Assembly (NCBI GenBank): GCA_964594045.1
Contig: CAZQKR010000075.1
Coordinates: 1 to 10,431, forward strand
DNA from: UBA2365 sp964594045
GTDB taxonomy: Bacteria; Bacteroidota; Bacteroidia; Chitinophagales; Saprospiraceae
Direction of reading: 5' to 3'
Length of the DNA: 10,431 bases
Both the position numbers and the translations under genes were made by a program. Below the pieces are notes generated by a model. The model was not told where the DNA came from. It was given only the letters and a program-made list of their open reading frames with translations, and made no database searches. Positions 6,687-10,431 of this stretch are shown here, in pieces; the stretch's first letter is position 1, and the number at the start of each line of letters is the position of its first letter.

Positions 6687-7160
6687 ATGTTCAGATTTTT
6701 TTGTGCACTCATGGTGATCACAATGTTGGCATCCTGTTCCGACGAATCGGGTGAAAAGAAGATCTTTGAGAAGATTGCAGGCAAGGATTACTCCAAAATC
6801 ATCGAAATTCCCACAACAAGCGACGGCGAGGTGGATACTGCAAAAATGGCCCGGATCAGATTTGAAAACACTGTTTTTGATTTTGATACGATTTTCGAGG
6901 GAGACGTTGTTGAAAAAAACTTTGTTTTTACCAATACAGGAGTCAGGGAATTATATATTCTGCAGGCTAATGCTTCCTGTGGCTGTACGGTCACCAGCTA
7001 TCCCAGGTATCCGATTGAACCGGGCAAGCAGGACACAGTGGTGCTCACCTTTGACAGTAAGGGTCAAAAGGGAAGCAATAACAAAAAGGTTACTTTATAC
7101 ACCAATACTTTCCCTTCGGAAAAAGTTTTACAGATCAAAGGTTTTGTAAAAGCTAAATAA
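6687..7160 (+). CDS. DUF1573 domain lipoprotein
   Basis: Lipoprotein of 157 residues: a short signal (MFRFFCALMVITMLASC) with lipobox LASC and lipidated Cys17, a linker to about residue 55, then a DUF1573 domain at about 57-155. The domain shows the family pattern: FENTVFDFDTIFEGDVVE, FTNTG at 81-85, ASCGCTV at 96-102, a PIEPGK turn, TFDSKGQKG, and a closing strand ending in KGFVKAK. The fold is an immunoglobulin-like/ASPM-SPD-2-Hydin-type beta-sandwich. The molecular function is unknown, and the two conserved Cys (98, 100) may bind metal or form a disulfide. The start at 6687 is chosen because it lies just behind a near-perfect promoter and gives a compact lipoprotein signal; in-frame ATGs at 6606 and 6648 would give longer, less typical N-termini. 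yajC follows 160 bases downstream, an association I know from many Bacteroidota. Confidence 0.88.
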   Translation: MFRFFCALMVITMLASCSDESGEKKIFEKIAGKDYSKIIEIPTTSDGEVDTAKMARIRFENTVFDFDTIFEGDVVEKNFVFTNTGVRELYILQANASCGCTVTSYPRYPIEPGKQDTVVLTFDSKGQKGSNNKKVTLYTNTFPSEKVLQIKGFVKAK

Positions 7161-7288
7161 GTTTGTTCCTGAACTTTATATATAGCAGGAAATCAAAAAA
7201 CGATAATCATTCAAGTGTTTTAAAAATAAGTCAATTGCAAAAAATAAATGCCTGAACATGGTGGTATTTTCCATGAGGAAAAATATAG

Positions 7289-7296
7289 TATATTTG
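7289..7296 (+). promoter_or_regulatory. -7 promoter box for yajC
   Basis: TATATTTG is a full match to the Bacteroidota -7 box TAnnTTTG and lies 24 bases before the yajC start codon. The -33 region holds a T-run (TTTT, 7267-7270) rather than TTTG. It supports the start at 7321 and separate transcription of yajC. Confidence 0.55.
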
Positions 7297-7320
7297 CAAT
7301 CAAAATTAAAATTCAATAAA

Positions 7321-7650
7321 ATGCTTACATCTATTTTCTTAGCTCAGCCTGCAGGGTCATCAACAGGAATGTTCAATATCATCCTTTTTGCAGGTATTAT
7401 TCTTGTGTTTTACTTCTTTATGTTACGTCCGCAGCAAAAAAAGCAAAAACTTCAAAATCAATTCATTAATGGAATTCAAAAAGGGGATGAAGTGGTTACT
7501 TCCAGTGGGATCATCGGCAAAGTGACCTTGGTTGAAGAACATTTTGTCACCATTCAAATTGACCCCAAAACTTTCATGAAGGTTTTGAAATCCGCAATTT
7601 CCAAGGAAATGACTGATTCAGTCAAAGGTATTACGCCTAAAGAATCCTGA
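7321..7650 (+). CDS. yajC: Preprotein translocase accessory subunit YajC
   Basis: Single-pass inner-membrane protein of 109 residues that associates with SecDF in the Sec translocon. A short periplasmic N-terminus (LAQPAGSSTG) precedes the membrane helix at about 18-35. Then comes the diagnostic MLRPQQKKQKLQ (34-45) and the small cytoplasmic domain with GDEVVTSSGIIGKV (55-68), which carries the family's conserved GDxVxTxxGxxG pattern. Length is normal. The start at 7321 is preferred over an in-frame ATG at 7258: it gives the usual YajC N-terminus, and the promoter box at 7289-7296 lies between the two. secD/secF are not adjacent. It ends before the shared terminator at 7689-7718. Confidence 0.95.
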   Translation: MLTSIFLAQPAGSSTGMFNIILFAGIILVFYFFMLRPQQKKQKLQNQFINGIQKGDEVVTSSGIIGKVTLVEEHFVTIQIDPKTFMKVLKSAISKEMTDSVKGITPKES

Positions 7651-7662
7651 TATGTCTATTCA

Positions 7663-7680
7663 TGAAGGATAAAACCTTCA
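7663..7680 (+). repeat. Small perfect hairpin downstream of yajC
   Basis: TGAAGG (7663-7668) and CCTTCA (7675-7680) form a six-pair stem around a six-base loop, 9 bases before the main terminator. It may stabilise the 3' end of the yajC transcript or be part of a double terminator. Confidence 0.4.
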
Positions 7681-7688
7681 AATGTTAT

Positions 7689-7718
7689 AAAAAAGGGGCA
7701 TTTTCGACCCTTTTTTTT
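7689..7718. terminator. Bidirectional terminator between yajC and the Omp28-like gene
   Basis: Six A's plus GGG (7689-7697) pair with CCC plus T's (7708-7716) around a ten-base loop, with an eight-T run at 7711-7718. It ends yajC on the plus strand. Read the other way, the A-run supplies a U-tract for the minus-strand Omp28-like gene, whose stop codon (7717-7719) lies at the edge of this structure. Confidence 0.85.
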
Positions 7719-8769
7719 ATTTTAAGATCAGTTTGACCGTTTTAAGCAAATTACCCGATCTGAAAACAACGAAATTTAATCCGACTGCATCAATCTCTGT
7801 CCGGTTAATTTGAAAAACTTGCTTGCCGGCAGCCATTCGCCCGCTGAAAATAACGGAAATCTTTTTCCCGGTAATATCAGAAATATATATTTCAGCTTCA
7901 TCCATCACCCTGGCTGCCATTAACTCAACTATGGCATTGTCAGATATTACAGTAGGAAAAACTTTTAAAGCTGTCTGCTGATCTATAGGGTCAGGAATAT
8001 CGGTAGTTTGCTGAACGGTTTTATCAATGTTTGCATTCGCTATCTGGTAACTATTGCCGGTGGCCTTCCATATAATTCCGATGATCTCAATATTTGCAGG
8101 AGAATAATTGTCTAGAGCAACTGTAAAATTTCCGTCATATATCGTTCCGGCAGGTGTTGTTCCGGAAAAGATAACAGGTCCGAAGGTATTTCCGTTCAAT
8201 TCATGCCTGAACAGATTTTTGTGTATTGCCTGACTTCCAATCGGTGCCTGCTGCCCGACTTTTTCCTTTTCAGTCAAATAAAATGCTGCGTGGTAATCTC
8301 CGGAAAGGTTATTGAAAGCTTTCAGTGAATAATTGACCGTAAGTTGAGACCCTGAGTAATTTGCATCAATTCCAAGCTGAACAGATGGAGGAACACTGAG
8401 TAAATTTTGCACATCGGTGGCAATTTCAGCTCTCTTGGCATTTGTATTTCCTGAATTAACGCCTTTATTGACACCGTTGAGCAAAAAAGTCGGATGTCCG
8501 AATACGCCAAAATTGGCACCTATCTGGGTGGCAGCCGAACTGTTATAATCACCGCTGATATGGCCTGTAAAAACTACAGCCTGATTTTGATGATCATCCA
8601 GCAATTGCTGAAAAAAGTTCCAGCCATAGCCGCCGCAAAGGGAACACCAGCTTGCGGATGTCTTCATGATGACCGGCACAGATGTCTGAGGGACAGGGAC
8701 ATTTTGTGCCTGTAATGAAAATGATAACATAAAACCTACAAGAAAGGTCAATATCGAAAATTTCAACAT
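7717..8769 (-). CDS. Omp28-like thioredoxin-fold protein with type IX secretion sorting domain
   Basis: Secreted protein of 350 residues. A signal peptide covers about residues 1-21 (core FSILTFLVGFMLSFSL, likely cut near LQAQ). The first half has a thioredoxin-like fold of the Omp28-related type: TSASWCSLCGG with the redox pair Cys42/Cys45, the strand QAVVFTGH (63-70), and GVFGHPTFLLNG (88-99) with the cis-proline. In place of the usual CGPC the pair is CSLC followed by Gly. The middle (about 125-255) is a beta-rich region. The last ~85 residues form a Por/type IX C-terminal sorting domain (ALKVFPT near 267-273, ISDITGKKI near 296-304, AGKQVFQIN, then GNLLKTVKLILK). This directs export through the type IX secretion system to the surface or outside. 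It may be a surface thiol-disulfide protein, and activity is not shown. There is no clear consensus promoter in the 104-base gap upstream. The stop codon abuts the shared terminator. Confidence 0.85.
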   Translation of the reverse strand: MLKFSILTFLVGFMLSFSLQAQNVPVPQTSVPVIMKTSASWCSLCGGYGWNFFQQLLDDHQNQAVVFTGHISGDYNSSAATQIGANFGVFGHPTFLLNGVNKGVNSGNTNAKRAEIATDVQNLLSVPPSVQLGIDANYSGSQLTVNYSLKAFNNLSGDYHAAFYLTEKEKVGQQAPIGSQAIHKNLFRHELNGNTFGPVIFSGTTPAGTIYDGNFTVALDNYSPANIEIIGIIWKATGNSYQIANANIDKTVQQTTDIPDPIDQQTALKVFPTVISDNAIVELMAARVMDEAEIYISDITGKKISVIFSGRMAAGKQVFQINRTEIDAVGLNFVVFRSGNLLKTVKLILK

Positions 8770-8873
8770 AAAATATTTTTATATATTATAAATAGCAATT
8801 AAAATATGGTAACATTAATCTGAGTAAATTGTTCATTTGGAATACCAAAGGGCAGGTTCAGGAGCGTCAAAAA

Positions 8874-10118
8874 TCAAATACCCAATTCAATCTGGAACCT
8901 CGACATCCAACCATATTTGGTAACTCCGTCAAGGCTTTCTTTTTGGTCCAAAGAATGGTCGAGTTGGATTTTTAGTGCGTGACTGATGAGGTATTTGGTG
9001 ATACCGATGGTATATTGTGATTCGTTATGATATCCATTAATGTTCCTGACCGTCTCGACCGGAGCGATTTTGGAATACCTCAAAGCGATTTCCCAATTGC
9101 TTTTAAAGATATAACTGGTTTGGAGATTCACACCTTCTCCAGCATAGATGTATTGATCAAAGAATGCCTCTTCAGAAACGAAAACAAGCGGATCATCGAC
9201 CATCCTTTTCATGTAATCCGTATAAAATGCAAATCCATTGTATTTAAAAACCAGGTCCAGGAACAGGGAACGGATATCCCGGGTTTCACCGTTCTGGAGC
9301 AAAGCGCCGCGCTGGCCTCTGTCCCTGACAGCTTTATGATTAAAAGAATAAGCTGCTGCAAGCATGAGTTTTGGATCTTCTTCCCGCTCAAAATCACCTT
9401 CGATGATATCGCCCAGTTTTTTGAAGCGTCCCAAAGGAAATAGTTCAATCCGGCCGGTATAAGCAAATCCCAGATTGGGAGATGATCTGAAATTCCGGCC
9501 TTCACCTGAAGTGATGGATGCCTTGAGCACTGCATCAAAAGAACCAGCAATTTTCGAATTATAACTACCGTAAAAACCAAAATCCCTGTCCAGGTTAAAA
9601 ATTGAGTTGACTATGGAACGATCTGCGAATTGCAAAGCGCTTGAAGAGTTGATCCTTGCCCTGTTCGCCAATATCTTAGACTGCCCAAAACCAAAACTCC
9701 ATTGTCTGTCAGGAATATAATAAATGATCGCATCCCGAACAAGATTTGCCACGCCTGGCAAACCTTCATTGTCGTCACCACTGAATCCCAATTGTATGAC
9801 ATAGTTGAGCTTTGGACTAAAAGCAAAGCCCTCCATTCTCAACCTCAGCCTTTTGACTTTGAATTCATTGTACAGTTCACCTTCAGTATTGCTTAACATT
9901 GCTGCAAGGTTTTGCATCCTGAACCGCAAATTCAGTTTATACAAACTATCTTTGGGCATAAAAGATATGCCTTTTCCTATCTCTATATCCGGCATATTCT
10001 TCAATTTTCCCAAAGCGATCGAATCTGCGTTGACTGAATTGATAAGCTGAGCCTGGAGTGTAACTATATTTACCAAAAACAAGAGGACTATGGAAATGAC
10101 CTTAATTTTGAAAGACAT
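8874..10118 (-). CDS. Outer-membrane porin, OprO/OprP (Porin O/P) family
   Basis: Outer-membrane beta-barrel protein of 414 residues. A signal peptide covers about residues 1-23 (IKVISIVLLFLVNIVTLQA). The mature part starts with an amphipathic region, then a run of alternating barrel strands: YKLNLRFRMQN at about 59-69, KVKRLRLRMEGFAFSPKLNYVIQLGFS, and RQWSFGFGQSKI. Later come LFLDLVFKYNGFAFYTDYMKRM and a final strand FQIELGI. This pattern, with RLRLRMEG-x-F-x-P-x-x-x-Y, matches phosphate-selective Porin O/P proteins, which are common in Bacteroidota. The anion specificity of Pseudomonas OprP cannot be assumed, so phosphate is only a possibility; no Pho-type regulatory site is recognisable. 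It lies 104 bases upstream of the Omp28-like gene on the same strand but has no obvious functional link to it. Confidence 0.85.
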   Translation of the reverse strand: MSFKIKVISIVLLFLVNIVTLQAQLINSVNADSIALGKLKNMPDIEIGKGISFMPKDSLYKLNLRFRMQNLAAMLSNTEGELYNEFKVKRLRLRMEGFAFSPKLNYVIQLGFSGDDNEGLPGVANLVRDAIIYYIPDRQWSFGFGQSKILANRARINSSSALQFADRSIVNSIFNLDRDFGFYGSYNSKIAGSFDAVLKASITSGEGRNFRSSPNLGFAYTGRIELFPLGRFKKLGDIIEGDFEREEDPKLMLAAAYSFNHKAVRDRGQRGALLQNGETRDIRSLFLDLVFKYNGFAFYTDYMKRMVDDPLVFVSEEAFFDQYIYAGEGVNLQTSYIFKSNWEIALRYSKIAPVETVRNINGYHNESQYTIGITKYLISHALKIQLDHSLDQKESLDGVTKYGWMSRFQIELGI

Positions 10119-10250
10119 ATTCTGATGATTTTACAGAAAAACAATAAAAATACAGAAATGGTTCTGTGCATTTTAGTTCGTGCCAATCAATAGCTGGAAT
10201 AACTTTGCATAATGATTATCGATAAGCAGAGAGATTTTTTACATTTTATC
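10119..10250 (-). promoter_or_regulatory. Upstream region of the porin gene with an inverted repeat
   Basis: The region before the porin holds a perfect inverted repeat, ACAGAA (10152-10157) and TTCTGT (10162-10167), about 34 bases upstream of the start codon, and a second ACAGAAA copy at 10134-10140. The overlapping minus-strand TATTTTTA is a seven-of-eight match to the -7 box, but no TTG sits at -33. An operator role is possible but unsupported beyond symmetry and position. Confidence 0.25.
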
Positions 10251-10281
10251 TTGCTTTTTTATGAAATGAATTTTACATTTG
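10251..10281 (+). promoter_or_regulatory. Promoter for tRNA-Ser
   Basis: TTG (10251-10253), 20 bases, then TACATTTG (10274-10281) is a full -7 match with a good -33 element. Transcription would start around 10287, about 20 bases before the mature tRNA. The short leader contains a perfect hairpin (TTGCTT/AAGCAA, 10290-10306) ending two bases before the tRNA. Confidence 0.65.
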
Positions 10282-10308
10282 CATTCTTTTTGCTTGAAAT
10301 AAGCAATT

Positions 10309-10396
10309 GGAGGAGTGGCAGAGCTGGTTGATTGCACCGGTCTTGAAAACCGGCGTACGGGAGACTGTACCGGGGGTTCGAATCCCTCCTCCTCCG
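10309..10396 (+). tRNA. serT: tRNA-Ser (anticodon UGA)
   Basis: Full class II cloverleaf of 88 bases. The acceptor GGAGGAG (10309-10315) pairs fully with CTCCTCC (10389-10395), with discriminator G at 10396. The anticodon stem CCGGT/ACCGG encloses loop CTTGAAA with anticodon TGA at 10344-10346, reading UCA serine codons. A long variable arm (about 10354-10371, GTAC-rich stem) marks the serine type. The T arm has loop TTCGAAT at 10377-10383. The CCA end is not encoded, so it is added after transcription. Confidence 0.97.
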
Positions 10397-10399
10397 CAT

Positions 10400-10428
10400 A
10401 AGTCCTGGTTATTCAATCAGGACTTTTT
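10400..10428 (+). terminator. Intrinsic terminator of the tRNA-Ser transcript
   Basis: An 11-pair stem (AAGTCCTGGTT at 10400-10410 with AATCAGGACTT at 10415-10425, one G-T wobble) around loop ATTC is followed by more T's to 10428. It begins four bases after the mature tRNA, so the tRNA is probably transcribed alone. Confidence 0.88.
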
Positions 10429-10431
10429 CAT

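Noticed and set aside
7166..7191. TTCCTG/CAGGAA stem after the DUF1573 gene as a terminator
   Set aside because: The loop is 14 bases and no T-run follows on the plus strand.
8836..8849. TTTGG/CCAAA hairpin after the porin as a terminator
   Set aside because: The stem has only five pairs and no U-tract in the minus-strand direction.

Overview
The window looks like chromosomal DNA of a Bacteroidota, probably a free-living Saprospiria/Chitinophagia-like lineage (the class is my inference). The supporting signs are the -33/-7 promoters (TTTG or TTG, then TAnnTTTG), AT-rich leaders without Shine-Dalgarno motifs, a Por-type (type IX) C-terminal sorting domain, a DUF1573 lipoprotein next to yajC, and a Porin O/P family channel. 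No mobile element, CRISPR array or phage gene is visible.

Layout. Positions 132-2134 (minus strand) hold a tightly coupled four-gene membrane operon: TM2-domain protein, DUF2752 protein, DUF4870 protein, then an M48-type membrane-anchored zinc peptidase. The first two junctions are 4-base ATGA overlaps and the last overlaps by 8 or 14 bases. A strong hairpin terminator (60-88) follows. Positions 2135-2950 are an AT-rich spacer with no convincing gene. From 2951 on the plus strand comes a cobalamin riboswitch, a BtuB-like TonB-dependent receptor (3375-5261) and a surface-lipoprotein beta-propeller resembling BtuG, the corrinoid-capturing partner of BtuB known from gut Bacteroides (5487-6569). 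Next are a DUF1573 lipoprotein (6687-7160) with its own near-perfect promoter and yajC (7321-7650), ending in a terminator shared with the opposite strand. On the minus strand follow an Omp28-like thioredoxin-fold protein with a type IX sorting domain (7717-8769) and a Porin O/P family outer-membrane protein (8874-10118). The window ends with tRNA-Ser(UGA) on the plus strand, with its own promoter and terminator.

How the parts work together. The riboswitch, BtuB-like and BtuG-like block reads as a B12-repressed outer-membrane uptake unit: BtuG would capture corrinoid at the surface and hand it to the TonB-powered BtuB barrel. No inner-membrane BtuFCD genes lie in the window. The four-gene operon is the least understood part. 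Its proteins are all predicted membrane proteins and one carries a complete M48 active site, which suggests a membrane-protein maintenance role, but this is inference.
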